Assembly (NCBI RefSeq): GCF_022489025.1
Contig: NZ_JAKVTG010000003.1
Span: forward strand, 1-64,000
Direction: 5' to 3'
Length of the DNA: 64,000 bases
Source: Planococcus halocryophilus
GTDB lineage: Bacteria > Bacillota > Bacilli > Bacillales_A > Planococcaceae
In this document: positions 29,649 to 38,966 of the stretch, one piece after another
Layout: each line of letters begins with the position of its first letter
How positions within the stretch are numbered: the stretch's first letter is position 1
The notes under the pieces: model-generated
What the model was told of the DNA's origin: nothing
Databases searched by the model: none
What the model saw: only the letters and a program-made list of their open reading frames with translations
Translations under genes and position numbers: made by a program

Positions 29649-30179
29649 TCAGTCATCGATTACTACAATCACGTTCGTGAATTCTTTCGAAAACAACTTA
29701 TTGTTTTTTAGTGTTTCAAGTGTGAACTTGACTGTGTAGGCGACTCCGTCTGGTGAGCTTAGACGGGATTTTAACACTTCAGAAGAGCTACCCGTACACG
29801 AAGGTTCAACCAGTTGAATATCTTTATCGTAAAATTGAACAACTTGATCTTTAACGATGGCTTCTTTATCTTTAAAACCTGTTTTATAAGTGGGGGTGTC
29901 TTCTTTTGTCACTTCGACATAGGACTGAACTTTCCCGTTCGTACAAGATTCGATTAAGTTAAGTTCAGATTCTTTTGTTATAAACAAATCAGAAACAAAA
30001 CTAGCCATGATCAAATCGGCTTCATCTCTCAATTCTGTTTCGACTTTAATGCGCTGATAATTTGAATAGCCTTGATTCAAAACTGTATAAGAAAGTGCTG
30101 AGACGATACTCAAGATTAGTATAGTGGCTAATAGTTCAACTAAAGTAACACCTTGTTGATTGAAGTATTTACTCTTCAT
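29649..30179 (-). CDS. Minor pilin, PilW/PulJ-like
   Basis: The prepilin motif NQQGVTLVELLATILILSIVSALSYTVL shows Gly before the cleavage site and Glu at mature position 5, so the prepilin peptidase should cleave it. The remaining about 150 residues form the globular domain, with paired cysteines (SCTNG and SCTGS) that could form a disulphide. I prefer the ATG at 30179, eleven bases after GGAAGG; an ATG at 30188 is only two bases from that site. It overlaps the upstream minor-pilin gene by eleven bases. Confidence 0.85.
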   Translation of the reverse strand: MKSKYFNQQGVTLVELLATILILSIVSALSYTVLNQGYSNYQRIKVETELRDEADLIMASFVSDLFITKESELNLIESCTNGKVQSYVEVTKEDTPTYKTGFKDKEAIVKDQVVQFYDKDIQLVEPSCTGSSSEVLKSRLSSPDGVAYTVKFTLETLKNNKLFSKEFTNVIVVIDD

Positions 30180-30597
30180 ATGAAACATATCCTTCCACAG
30201 AACTCTTAATTTTACTATCGGCTGAACTGACCTGTACGGTCGTATCCAGTAATTTTAGTCCTTGTTCAGTTGAATCTTGCTTCATAATAATGGTTACTGC
30301 GTATGTTTTTTCGTTGATAGGATCGGGAGTTACTGTAACCGTTTTACATTTTTTCGATGTGTCTGGTGAAGGGCAACTAGTCAAAGTAGGTGGAAGTGTT
30401 CCAATAAACTCTGAAGGGTTAATTTTGATCCGTTCTAAATAAGCATCAGCTAAGTTAATAATGATGAGTTTTTCGCTGTTTCGAATGGCTAAACGATCGG
30501 TATTTGCAAAGACAGCCATGAAGCTCATTAATACGATTGAAAGTATTGCCATTGCCGCCAATACTTCAAGTAAGGTAAAACCTTTTTCATTATTCAT
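30169..30597 (-). CDS. Minor pilin, PilV/PulI-like
   Basis: A 142-residue prepilin: NNEKGFTLLEVLAAMAILSIVLMSFMAVF contains the Gly-Phe cleavage site and Glu5. The C-terminal domain includes two cysteines (TSCPSPD and KKCKTV). GAGGTG precedes the ATG. First gene of the reverse-strand trio. A possible promoter on this strand, TTAGCA with TAGAAT at 17-base spacing, lies just upstream (about 30622-30650). It would help prime or cap the pilus. Confidence 0.87.
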   Translation of the reverse strand: MNNEKGFTLLEVLAAMAILSIVLMSFMAVFANTDRLAIRNSEKLIIINLADAYLERIKINPSEFIGTLPPTLTSCPSPDTSKKCKTVTVTPDPINEKTYAVTIIMKQDSTEQGLKLLDTTVQVSSADSKIKSSVEGYVSYEE

Positions 30598-30909
30598 AAG
30601 ACACCTCGTTACCTTTTTCTATTAATTCTAAAGTAAGTACAAAGTAATGCTAAAAGTGGTTTTATTTTAGATATATTGTTATATATACCATTTTCTTTTC
30701 AACATTACTAGTTGAAATGAGAAAATAAATAAAAAGATTATAGGAAAAAAGTAACTGTAAATAATTTTTATATTTACTATTATTTATACCATTTATCTTG
30801 TATTATAGCTATAACAGTTAGGTTAGTTTTACTGTTTTCATTACTATAATTTACATTTTTGAGGGAAAAGCTTCGAAATCCAATCTTACTATTTAAAGGA
30901 GGAATAAAA
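30598..30909. other. Divergent AT-rich regulatory region of the pilus locus
   Basis: About 310 bases separate the divergent minor-pilin and VanW-like operons. It is very AT-rich, with several TATA tracts (for example around 30665-30685 and 30795-30815) and AAAGGAGG at its right end as ribosome site of the next gene. I cannot assign single promoters on the right with certainty. Confidence 0.5.
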
Positions 30910-31311
30910 ATGATACGTATTTTATTGTTTTTGATCATTGTGGCAATTGTCTTACCTATATTTTATTTTCGGGTAAAAACCAACACAGGAAAAAAGCAAA
31001 TGTTATTTATAAGTGGAGGAGCTATAGCAGCAGCGGTAGGCATTTTCATGCAGGCATCTTTTTCAGGGTATTTATCGTTATTAGGTGTTGTCGCAATTTC
31101 GCTTGTTTTAACGTTAGGTTATATGAAGTTTTTTGAAAACCAACAATTAAAAACACAACATCAGCAAATAGTAAAAAAAGAAAGCAAAACAAACCAACAA
31201 GCTGATCGAATAGAATCGGTACGTCAGCCGGTACACGAGCCCGTAGCTTCTAAAACGTTCGGTATGCAAAAAGTTGCTAAAATTGAGGAGGAACAGAAAG
31301 TTGAACAATAA
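30910..31311 (+). CDS. Small membrane protein at the head of the pilus operon
   Basis: A 133-residue protein with two or three hydrophobic segments (about 3-18, 29-45 and 50-70) and a hydrophilic, Lys/Gln-rich cytoplasmic or extracellular tail. A perfect AAAGGAGG lies eight bases before the ATG. The last eleven bases overlap the start of the VanW-like gene, implying coupling. I do not recognise the family; its place suggests an accessory role in the pilus system. Confidence 0.7.
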   Translation: MIRILLFLIIVAIVLPIFYFRVKTNTGKKQMLFISGGAIAAAVGIFMQASFSGYLSLLGVVAISLVLTLGYMKFFENQQLKTQHQQIVKKESKTNQQADRIESVRQPVHEPVASKTFGMQKVAKIEEEQKVEQ

Positions 31312-32728
31312 AGTTTTCGGAACAACATTTATCACAATCATTTTATCAGCATTATTATTTTTTGGAGTAGCGAATGCTGGGGTATTAATCATTGATAAAT
31401 GGATTTTTCCAAACGAGCAATTTGGAGATCACACATATATAGGAACAACCAATGTCTCGAACATGGAAGTAGCTAGTGCGATGGCACAATTTGAGGGAAC
31501 GTCAAAAGCTTGGAAAGAAACTTCTGAGCTTTTAGTAACTTATCAAGATGCGACAGCAAATTATCCCTTAGACCAAGCAGAAATTCTTCTTGACGAAACA
31601 GCCGAACAAGCAGAATCAGGAGTTCAAAACAACTTTGTATTTGATCTAGATTCGAATGTTACTGCAAAGTTTTTAACTAATAATTTTCCAGTAGTAACAT
31701 TTTCCGAAGCTGAAATTGAAAAAATTACAGCTAATTTAGAGCTGGCGCTCGAATCAGGTCTTGAGAAAACGCATGTTGTTATTAGCGATGATGCGTTATC
31801 TGTAGACCGAGCAATTATATCGAAAGTAATTTTCCCTACAAAGTCTAGCAGTGAAGGATTTAGGGCAGTAGTAGAAGCAATCGATGAAATTCAAATTGCA
31901 CCTGAGGAAACTTTTTCATTTCTAGACTTTGTTAATGAATTAGGCCTAGTTGGTGTAAGTGATGCAGAACTTACTGATATTGCCTCAACACTTTATGCTG
32001 CAGTTCTCAAAACAAACTTTTCTATAAATGAGCGCAGCATTGGAACTGCAATGCCAGAAAAAGACTATTTAGGCCAAGAAGCAACGATCAACCAATCTCT
32101 TGGAATTGATTTAGTATTTACCAATCCGAATGCAAGCTCGGTTACGTTAAACACAGAAGTTTCGGGAACGAGTTTAACAGCTGCGATCAGTGGATTTCCT
32201 TTAGTTTATGATTATGTGATTAATACGGGGGCAATAGAAAAAGTTGAATATCGCCTTATCAAACAATTTAGTGCTTTTGTTTCATCAGGGGTTGCGATTG
32301 ATGAAGTGGGTAGCGACGGAGCCAGAGTTGAAGTGGTTCGAACAATTGTTTCAGAAAATGAAGACATAAAAGTCGAAACAGTATCTAAGGATTTTTATCC
32401 ACCGACCAATCGTATAGAAATATATCCGCTGCAAAAAGAAGTTGATAACAGTAGCACAGAAGAGAGTTCAAATGAATCGACAGAAGGAACTTCAGAAGAA
32501 AATTCAGAAGACGCCTCATCAGAGAATGCTTCATCAAATGATGCGACAGGTGGTTCTGATTCAACTGATGATCAAACCGATTCATCAGATAAAAGTGATT
32601 CTTCAAATACTGATACGAATGGAAATGCTACAAATCAAAATGGCGATAAAGCCAATACTGAAACCGATAAGGATTCGGGGACTGACAAGCCTGTATACGA
32701 TAAGGGTGGAAATTTAGTTAATCCTTAA
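31301..32728 (+). CDS. VanW-like secreted or membrane-anchored protein
   Basis: Starting at the TTG at 31301 (GAGGAGGA eight bases upstream) the protein has 475 residues and one N-terminal signal anchor (TTFITIILSALLFFGVANAG). Residues about 40-180 resemble the region that precedes VanW domains. The VanW-like part (about 190-320) shows ETFSFLDFVNELG, DIASTLYAAVLKTNFSINERS and GIDLVFTNPNASSVTL, where relatives have GGGICQVSTTLYNAVL; the Cys is missing here. The last 95 residues are Ser/Thr/Asp/Asn-rich and disordered. It sits directly upstream of pilB. The role in the pilus is unknown. Confidence 0.78.
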   Translation: MNNKVFGTTFITIILSALLFFGVANAGVLIIDKWIFPNEQFGDHTYIGTTNVSNMEVASAMAQFEGTSKAWKETSELLVTYQDATANYPLDQAEILLDETAEQAESGVQNNFVFDLDSNVTAKFLTNNFPVVTFSEAEIEKITANLELALESGLEKTHVVISDDALSVDRAIISKVIFPTKSSSEGFRAVVEAIDEIQIAPEETFSFLDFVNELGLVGVSDAELTDIASTLYAAVLKTNFSINERSIGTAMPEKDYLGQEATINQSLGIDLVFTNPNASSVTLNTEVSGTSLTAAISGFPLVYDYVINTGAIEKVEYRLIKQFSAFVSSGVAIDEVGSDGARVEVVRTIVSENEDIKVETVSKDFYPPTNRIEIYPLQKEVDNSSTEESSNESTEGTSEENSEDASSENASSNDATGGSDSTDDQTDSSDKSDSSNTDTNGNATNQNGDKANTETDKDSGTDKPVYDKGGNLVNP

Positions 32729-32751
32729 TACGGATATGAGGAGGAAGTAGC

Positions 32752-34410
32752 TTGGCGAAAATTCGCAAACGACTGGGAGATATTCTAGTTGAACATGGTT
32801 TATTAACATTTGAAGATTTGAGCGAAGCATTAGAAGCTAAAAAACCGGAACAAAAAATTGGAGATGCACTTCTTCAACGTGGGCTCATAACAGAACGACA
32901 GCTTATTGAGACCTTAGAAAAGCAATTAGGCATACCGCATGTTTCGTTGTTCCGGTATCCGTTTGATAAAAACCTATTTAATATAGTGCCAAAGGAAATA
33001 GCGAAAAGAAATGAGCTAGTACCTCTTAAAATAGAGGGAGATAAACTATTCGTTGCGATGACCAATCCAATGGACTACATCACAATTGATGATCTTCGCT
33101 TGATGACGGGGTTTCAAATTCAACCAATCATTGCTTCAGTAGAAGATGTCAAAAAAACAATTGCCAAATATTACGAAGAAGAAACGTATGATGACTTAAT
33201 TATTGATTTGCCTGAAAGTGCACAGCAGCAAAAAGATGATATGGCAGATTTAGATGCACCTATTGTGCGGCTAGTAAATCAGATTTTGTCAAATGCAGTA
33301 TCGTTAAAAGCTAGTGATGTGCATATGGATCCTCAAGAAAATCGGGTGCTTATTCGTTACCGAATTGACGGATCGCTTCGAACTGAGCGGGTGTTACCAA
33401 AGGTCATGCAAGGAATGATCACGGCACGTATTAAAATTTTAGCGAATTTAGATATTACAGAAAGTCGCATCCCACAAGATGGGCGGATTAAAACAACTGT
33501 TGACATGCGTCCTATTGACTTACGGGTTTCCTCATTGCCTACTGTATATGGTGAAAAAATTGTTATGCGAATTTTAGATTTAAGCGCAAACTTAACCGAT
33601 ATTTCAAAGCTTGGTTTTAGTGAATTAAATATGGAACGCTTTATGCGTGAAATCGATAAACCGAATGGCATTATCTTAATATCAGGACCAACAGGTTCAG
33701 GTAAATCGTCTACACTTTACGCAGCATTAAACAAACTGAATAGTGAAGAAGTCAATATCATCACCGTAGAAGACCCGGTCGAGTATCAACTAGAAGGAAT
33801 CAACCAAATTCAAGTAAATACAAATGTAGGGTTGACTTTCGCGGCAGGTTTACGTTCAATCCTCCGTCAAGACCCTGATATTGTCATGGTTGGAGAAATA
33901 CGAGACAAAGAAACGGCGGATATTTCTATTCGAGCCTCCCTAACAGGACATTTAGTGTTGAGTACCATTCATACGAATGATTCGATTGCTTCAATTACAC
34001 GTTTGATGGATATGGGTATCGAACCATTTTTAGTAACAGCATCTCTTAATGCGGTAGTTGCCCAACGTTTAATCCGACGGGTTTGCCGAGATTGTCGAGA
34101 AGTGCACCAAGCCACCGAACGTGAAAAACATATTTTTGAAAAACGTGGTTTAACAATAGAAACAATTGCTAGAGGTAAAGGTTGCTCACAATGCAATATG
34201 ACGGGGTACCGTGGACGAATGGCGATTCATGAAGTACTTGTCGTAGACGAAGAAATTAAAGACGTGATTAATCGTAGCGGTACAGCTGGAGAAATAAGAG
34301 AAATTGCTCTGAAAAACAAAACGGTATTCTTGATCGACGATGGCCTATCAAAAGTGAAGGAGGGCATGACAACCACAGAAGAAGTTCTGCGCGTTGCCAT
34401 GATGGACTAA
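32752..34410 (+). CDS. pilB: PilB, type IV pilus extension ATPase
   Basis: A GspE/PilB ATPase that powers pilin polymerisation at the inner face of the membrane. The N-terminal 130 residues are an MshEN-type region with two similar units (RLGDILVEHGLLTFEDL and KIGDALLQRGLITERQL), a domain that binds c-di-GMP in some relatives. Walker A is GPTGSGKS at 312-319, followed by the Asp box, Walker B and His box. A zinc tetracysteine (CRDC, CSQC) is in the C-terminal part. It starts with TTG after GAGGAGG; 552 residues is normal. Confidence 0.96.
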   Translation: MAKIRKRLGDILVEHGLLTFEDLSEALEAKKPEQKIGDALLQRGLITERQLIETLEKQLGIPHVSLFRYPFDKNLFNIVPKEIAKRNELVPLKIEGDKLFVAMTNPMDYITIDDLRLMTGFQIQPIIASVEDVKKTIAKYYEEETYDDLIIDLPESAQQQKDDMADLDAPIVRLVNQILSNAVSLKASDVHMDPQENRVLIRYRIDGSLRTERVLPKVMQGMITARIKILANLDITESRIPQDGRIKTTVDMRPIDLRVSSLPTVYGEKIVMRILDLSANLTDISKLGFSELNMERFMREIDKPNGIILISGPTGSGKSSTLYAALNKLNSEEVNIITVEDPVEYQLEGINQIQVNTNVGLTFAAGLRSILRQDPDIVMVGEIRDKETADISIRASLTGHLVLSTIHTNDSIASITRLMDMGIEPFLVTASLNAVVAQRLIRRVCRDCREVHQATEREKHIFEKRGLTIETIARGKGCSQCNMTGYRGRMAIHEVLVVDEEIKDVINRSGTAGEIREIALKNKTVFLIDDGLSKVKEGMTTTEEVLRVAMMD

Positions 34411-34414
34411 GCCT

Positions 34415-35455
34415 ATGCCAACAACTTATATCGACCAAATTTTGACAGCCGGAAGTAAATTAAATGTCTCAGATGTTCACTTGACTGCAGGTATTCCACC
34501 TATTTTTCGCATAAACGGAGAATTGCAGCAATACGGAGACCAAATCGTCACACCCGAACAATCACAAGAAATTAGTAAAGCGCTAATCCCTGAAAAAGTA
34601 TGGGAAACGTTTACGACCAAAGGGGAAATGGATTACTCTTATTCTCTTCCTGGTGTAGCACGCTTTCGTGTCAACTCTTTTCAACAACGCGGCTCTGTAT
34701 CCCATGCGTTCCGCGCAATTTCAGCGGGTGTTCCAACTGTTGAACAATTAAAAATGCCGCTTATTTTAAAAGATTTGGCTGAAACACATCAAGGATTAAT
34801 CCTAGTAACAGGTCCCACGGGTTCTGGTAAATCCACAACACTAGCAGCAATGATTCGCCACATCAATGAGACAATGGCAAAACATATCATTACATTAGAA
34901 GATCCAATTGAATATTTGTACAAGCACGGAACTTCAATTATTAACCAGCGAGAAGTTGGCTTTGATACAAACTCTTTTTCAAACGGTTTAAGAGCTGCCT
35001 TACGCCAAGATCCGGATGTTATTTTAGTAGGGGAAATGCGCGATTTGGAAACCATTATGACCGCAATTACAGCTGCTGAAACGGGACATCTCGTAATGGC
35101 TACACTGCATACTTCGAGTGCTGCATCAACAATTGAGCGGATTATTGATGTGTTTCCTTCAGGTCAGCAAGCGCAAATTCGGACGCAACTCGGCGGTATA
35201 TTAAAGGCGGTTGTTTCACAACGTTTACTGCCCACCGCAGATGGTAAAGGTCGAGCGGCGGCAACTGAAATTATGATTAACAATACGGCAATTGCTAACT
35301 TAATACGCACGGAAAAGGTTCATCAAATTCCGAACGTTATTTTAACCAATCGCGCTTCCGGTATGCATATGATGTCTACTTCTGTACAGGAACTATTAAT
35401 AAGTGGGAAAATTTCGCGTCAAGTAGCACAACCTTACTTAAAGGCGGAGGGATAA
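34415..35455 (+). CDS. pilT: PilT, pilus retraction ATPase
   Basis: A 346-residue hexameric ATPase that disassembles pili and drives twitching motility and DNA uptake. Walker A is GPTGSGKS at 133-140, Walker B is DPDVILVGEMRD and the AIRNLIRE-type tail motif appears as AIANLIRTEK. It follows pilB with a four-base gap and lacks a strong ribosome site, so it probably depends on coupling. Presence of PilT separates this locus from the retraction-ATPase-free ComG pseudopilus of B. subtilis. Confidence 0.96.
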   Translation: MPTTYIDQILTAGSKLNVSDVHLTAGIPPIFRINGELQQYGDQIVTPEQSQEISKALIPEKVWETFTTKGEMDYSYSLPGVARFRVNSFQQRGSVSHAFRAISAGVPTVEQLKMPLILKDLAETHQGLILVTGPTGSGKSTTLAAMIRHINETMAKHIITLEDPIEYLYKHGTSIINQREVGFDTNSFSNGLRAALRQDPDVILVGEMRDLETIMTAITAAETGHLVMATLHTSSAASTIERIIDVFPSGQQAQIRTQLGGILKAVVSQRLLPTADGKGRAAATEIMINNTAIANLIRTEKVHQIPNVILTNRASGMHMMSTSVQELLISGKISRQVAQPYLKAEG

Positions 35456-35456
35456 T

Positions 35457-36668
35457 ATGGCACGTTTTAAATACGAAGGACGCGATACACAAAAAATTAG
35501 GAGCGGAATTATTACCGCTAGTAATCGTAGAGATGCCATTGTTAAGCTTCGTGAAGATGGGATTAAAACAATTGAAATTCGTCAAATCGAAACGTCAGCA
35601 TTGCAAAAAGACATCACCATTGGAAATCCTGTAAAACGAGATCAATTTATTATGTTTCTTCGTCAATTTTCTACTTTGATGCGAGCGGGAGTAACGATAG
35701 TAGATACGATTCGGATTTTATCGCAACAAGTAGAATCGAAAGCATTGGGGAAAACGCTAGCTGAAATAGAAGACGAACTCCGAAAAGGGAATACTTTATC
35801 CGACTCTTTAGCGAAGCACCCTAAAATTTTTGAACCGTTAACGATTAATTTAATCAAAGCAGGAGAAATGTCTGGGAACATCGATGAGTCATTAGACCGG
35901 CTTGCAACACATTACGATAAAGCGTATCAAACAAGACAAAAAGTGGTTTCGGCTATGTCTTATCCTGCAGTAGTAGGTGTTATTGCAATAGGTGTTGTTA
36001 TCTTCTTACTAGCAACAATCGTGCCGATGTTTGTCGAAATGTTTTCGAGCTTTGGAGGAGAGTTGCCACTCCTAACACAATTCGTTATGCAAGCGAGTAA
36101 CTTTATAATCGCTTATTGGTACGTAATTGTAATAGGAATTTTGGCAATTATAATTTTCTTTATATTAATGAAACGGAACGAAAAAGGTCGAATGTTATTA
36201 GACACTGCATTGTTACGCATGCCGATATTTGGGAAAATATTTAAAAAATCCGCGTTGGCACGGCTCACTCGCACGTTGAGTTCTTTATTCTCTAGTTCGG
36301 TACCAATTTTACAATCGTTAACTATGGTTGAAAAAGTAGTTGGCAACGAGGTCATGTCTAAAGTGATACTTGCTTCACGCGATTCTCTAGAAAAAGGAGG
36401 CTCGTTAACGGAACCCATGCGCAATCATTGGGCGTTTCCACCATTAATCCCACATATGATTTCGATTGGGGAACAAACCGGATCCTTGGATCACATGCTA
36501 TTAAAAGTAGCAGAGTTTTACGAAAGCGAAGTAGATGCAGAAACCGATCGTTTAAAAGCGCTTATTGAACCATTGATGATTGTTGTACTGGCCGCATTGG
36601 TCGGGACTATAGTCTTATCTATTATGATGCCGATGTTTGAGATGTTTAACAATGTGGATAATTTGTAA
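35457..36668 (+). CDS. pilC: PilC, pilus inner-membrane platform protein
   Basis: A GspF/PilC protein of 403 residues. Two related halves (about 65-195 and 265-400), each with a GEMSGN or GEQTGS signature (LIKAGEMSGNIDE and MISIGEQTGSLDH), surround three to four membrane helices. It couples the ATPase to the pilin pool. GGAGGG precedes the ATG, one base after the pilT stop region. Confidence 0.95.
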   Translation: MARFKYEGRDTQKIRSGIITASNRRDAIVKLREDGIKTIEIRQIETSALQKDITIGNPVKRDQFIMFLRQFSTLMRAGVTIVDTIRILSQQVESKALGKTLAEIEDELRKGNTLSDSLAKHPKIFEPLTINLIKAGEMSGNIDESLDRLATHYDKAYQTRQKVVSAMSYPAVVGVIAIGVVIFLLATIVPMFVEMFSSFGGELPLLTQFVMQASNFIIAYWYVIVIGILAIIIFFILMKRNEKGRMLLDTALLRMPIFGKIFKKSALARLTRTLSSLFSSSVPILQSLTMVEKVVGNEVMSKVILASRDSLEKGGSLTEPMRNHWAFPPLIPHMISIGEQTGSLDHMLLKVAEFYESEVDAETDRLKALIEPLMIVVLAALVGTIVLSIMMPMFEMFNNVDNL

Positions 36669-36722
36669 TGTAACAATTGCAATTCTTTTTAAATTAAAAA
36701 GATAAAAAACAAGAAAACACTA

Positions 36723-36750
36723 TTGCTATAATTGGTACTATTGTTATAAT
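36723..36750 (+). promoter_or_regulatory. Promoter of the major pilin gene
   Basis: TTGCTA at 36723-36728 and a perfect TATAAT at 36745-36750 are 16 bases apart, with an extra TATAAT overlapping the -35. A separate promoter would allow the abundant pilin to be made at a higher level than the machinery. Confidence 0.65.
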
Positions 36751-36801
36751 TAACTCATACTCAAAGTAGTATAAAAAAGTAAAATAATAGGGGGAATACA
36801 A

Positions 36802-37269
36802 ATGAAGAAATTTCTTCAGAACAAATTAAATAATGAAAAAGGGATGACGTTAATCGAACTTTTAGCAGTTATTGTTATTATTGCGATTATTGCAGCGATT
36901 GCGATTCCGGCGATTGGGAATATTATTGAGAATAGTAGGGTAGGAGCAATTAAATCGGATGCGCTAAATGTAATTGCAGCTTCTAATTTATATTATGCTG
37001 ATAATCCTGATGTAACAACTAGTGTATTAATTAAAGATTTAGCATCTGCTTCAGGCGGATATCTAAAAGATGCAGCATCTTTTACAACTGATACAACTGC
37101 TGCAGTAACTCCTAAGGGTCTAATTACTGGGAAAGGTACAATAGCAAAAGTTGAAATTGATTTCAGTGGAGCAGATAAAATCGCGATTAATTCTGTGTCA
37201 AATAATACGAAAACTGCGGGGACAAATAGTGGAAAAGGTACTGGAACAGTAACGGTAACTAGAAAGTAA
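36802..37269 (+). CDS. pilA: Major type IV prepilin (PilA-like)
   Basis: The prepilin has a short leader ending in NEKG, then MTLIELLAVIVIIAIIAAIAIPAI with Glu5. The mature part of about 136 residues is rich in Thr, Ala, Ser and Gly. The C-terminal 40 residues (SNNTKTAGTNSGKGTGTVTV) are low in complexity. There are no cysteines. AGGGGG precedes the ATG. Own promoter and central position support it as the main structural subunit. Confidence 0.93.
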   Translation: MKKFLQNKLNNEKGMTLIELLAVIVIIAIIAAIAIPAIGNIIENSRVGAIKSDALNVIAASNLYYADNPDVTTSVLIKDLASASGGYLKDAASFTTDTTAAVTPKGLITGKGTIAKVEIDFSGADKIAINSVSNNTKTAGTNSGKGTGTVTVTRK

Positions 37270-37308
37270 AAAAATTTTCAATACTATTTGAGTTTAGGAG
37301 CTGAAAAA

Positions 37309-38235
37309 ATGGCCTTATCGTTTTTATCGAAAAAAGCACGCGTAGTGACAATTACAATAGAAGAAGACGCCATTCGTTATGTGGAATTGAAATCATTTAA
37401 TCCGCTGCAAATTAGTTTGGCGGAAGAAGTAATTTTACCAGATGGCGTTATCAAAGATGGAGAAATTGTCGACGCAGAAGCGCTTGGATCGATACTCGAT
37501 GAGGCTGTCAATCAGTGGGGTCTCACCAAAAAGTCAGTCCGCTTCCTCGCCCCTGACGAATTTGTTATTGTCCGCAAAGTAGCATACCCTCATAATGTAA
37601 AAGTTGATGAACTGAAAGGTCATTTCTTTATCGAAATTGGCTCGACGCTTTATCTGCCTTTTGAAGATCCAGTATTCGATGTTGTGCCTTACAATAACAA
37701 TACGGAAGTATTAATTATTGCTTCAAAAGAATCGGTTGTTCATTCTTATGAACGCTTGTTCGAAAATGCGAAAATGACTGCCGCTGTGGCAGATATTACG
37801 CCGCTAGCACTTTACCGACTAGCTTATTTGCAACACGATATCTCTGAAGATGAGCACATCATGATGATTGATCTACAGTCGAAAAAGATGACGGTTTCTA
37901 TTTTTCATGAACATTACCCATTGTTTATGCGACCAGTAGAATTAGTCCAAGGAGAAGATGATTTTATCGATCCGGATGCGTTTGTCGATGAAATTGAAAC
38001 CGAAGTTGAAAAGCTAAGTAATTTCTACCGGTACAGCATGAATGCAGGAGAAGCAACTATTAGCAAAGTGGTTTGTAACGGCTTAGGCGATTGGCCAGAA
38101 CTTAGGACGCGGCTTGAAAATCGACTAACAGCGCCAGTGTATCCAATTGTACTAAAATCATTTTTTACAGATTCAAACGACACTATCCCAGAGCGTTTTA
38201 ACCGTGCCATCGGTTTAGCATTGAAAGAGGTGTAA
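37309..38235 (+). CDS. pilM: PilM, actin-like pilus assembly protein
   Basis: A cytoplasmic FtsA/actin-fold ATPase that binds the N-terminus of PilN. VVTITIEEDAIRYVEL near the start is the first phosphate strand, and MMIDLQSKKMTVSIF is the second. The start is the ATG at 37309, with AGGAG at 37295-37299, giving 308 residues. It heads the pilM-pilN-pilO alignment-complex genes. Confidence 0.92.
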   Translation: MALSFLSKKARVVTITIEEDAIRYVELKSFNPLQISLAEEVILPDGVIKDGEIVDAEALGSILDEAVNQWGLTKKSVRFLAPDEFVIVRKVAYPHNVKVDELKGHFFIEIGSTLYLPFEDPVFDVVPYNNNTEVLIIASKESVVHSYERLFENAKMTAAVADITPLALYRLAYLQHDISEDEHIMMIDLQSKKMTVSIFHEHYPLFMRPVELVQGEDDFIDPDAFVDEIETEVEKLSNFYRYSMNAGEATISKVVCNGLGDWPELRTRLENRLTAPVYPIVLKSFFTDSNDTIPERFNRAIGLALKEV

Positions 38236-38237
38236 GC

Positions 38238-38966
38238 ATGCTAGTAGATATTAACTTATTGCCGCAAAAAGAACATGAGCGTCCTGTGTTACTTTTTGCA
38301 ATCCTTGGAATCTTACTTGTCACAATACTTATATGGGCAACCTTTTTCTTAATGGCACAGTCTCAAAAAAGTGAAAAAATTGAAGCAGATGCTGAGTATA
38401 TACAAGTTATGACGGAAAGCAGTGTGATTCAAGCCGAATTAGAAGCAGCTGTAGGATTGACTGACGAACAACAACTAAAAACCACAGTTGATTGGGCTGA
38501 AAGTTATCAATTCGATACAATTCCGCTACTGTCTGATTTGTCTGCAAGGCTTCCTGAACGTGGGTTTTTAGAATCTTTTTCATACACTAAACCCAATCTA
38601 GCTACTATCACAGTGCAGTTTGATGCAGCGCGCCAAGCAGCTTATTATTTAGCACAGCTAAAAGCATCTGACTTAATTCAGTCGGTTCAGTTGGATTCGA
38701 CCGAATTTAAAGAGTTAGAAATTATTGGAGATACTGGTTTTGTTGAGAAACCAGAAACACCAGTCGAAGTTCCGCGCTACGTTGCCACATACAATATCGC
38801 ATATGTAGATGTGAGGTTACCCGCTGAAGAAGAATTAGATGCTGATGGCAATATAATAGAAGAAGTTGAGACAGAAGAAATACCCAATGAAGAAACAGTA
38901 GAAGTTGATGTTACTGTCGAAGAAACTGAAGCTACTCCTTCAGAGTCAGAGGGGGACGCTCAATGA
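38238..38966 (+). CDS. pilN: PilN, pilus alignment-complex membrane protein
   Basis: A bitopic membrane protein. VDINLLPQK at residues 3-11 is the PilM-binding motif, followed by one membrane helix (about 19-40) and an extracytoplasmic ferredoxin-like domain. Unusually, the last about 45 residues are almost all Glu, Asp, Val and Thr, a strongly acidic tail not typical of PilN. GAGGTG precedes the ATG; the end overlaps pilO by four bases. Confidence 0.92.
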   Translation: MLVDINLLPQKEHERPVLLFAILGILLVTILIWATFFLMAQSQKSEKIEADAEYIQVMTESSVIQAELEAAVGLTDEQQLKTTVDWAESYQFDTIPLLSDLSARLPERGFLESFSYTKPNLATITVQFDAARQAAYYLAQLKASDLIQSVQLDSTEFKELEIIGDTGFVEKPETPVEVPRYVATYNIAYVDVRLPAEEELDADGNIIEEVETEEIPNEETVEVDVTVEETEATPSESEGDAQ

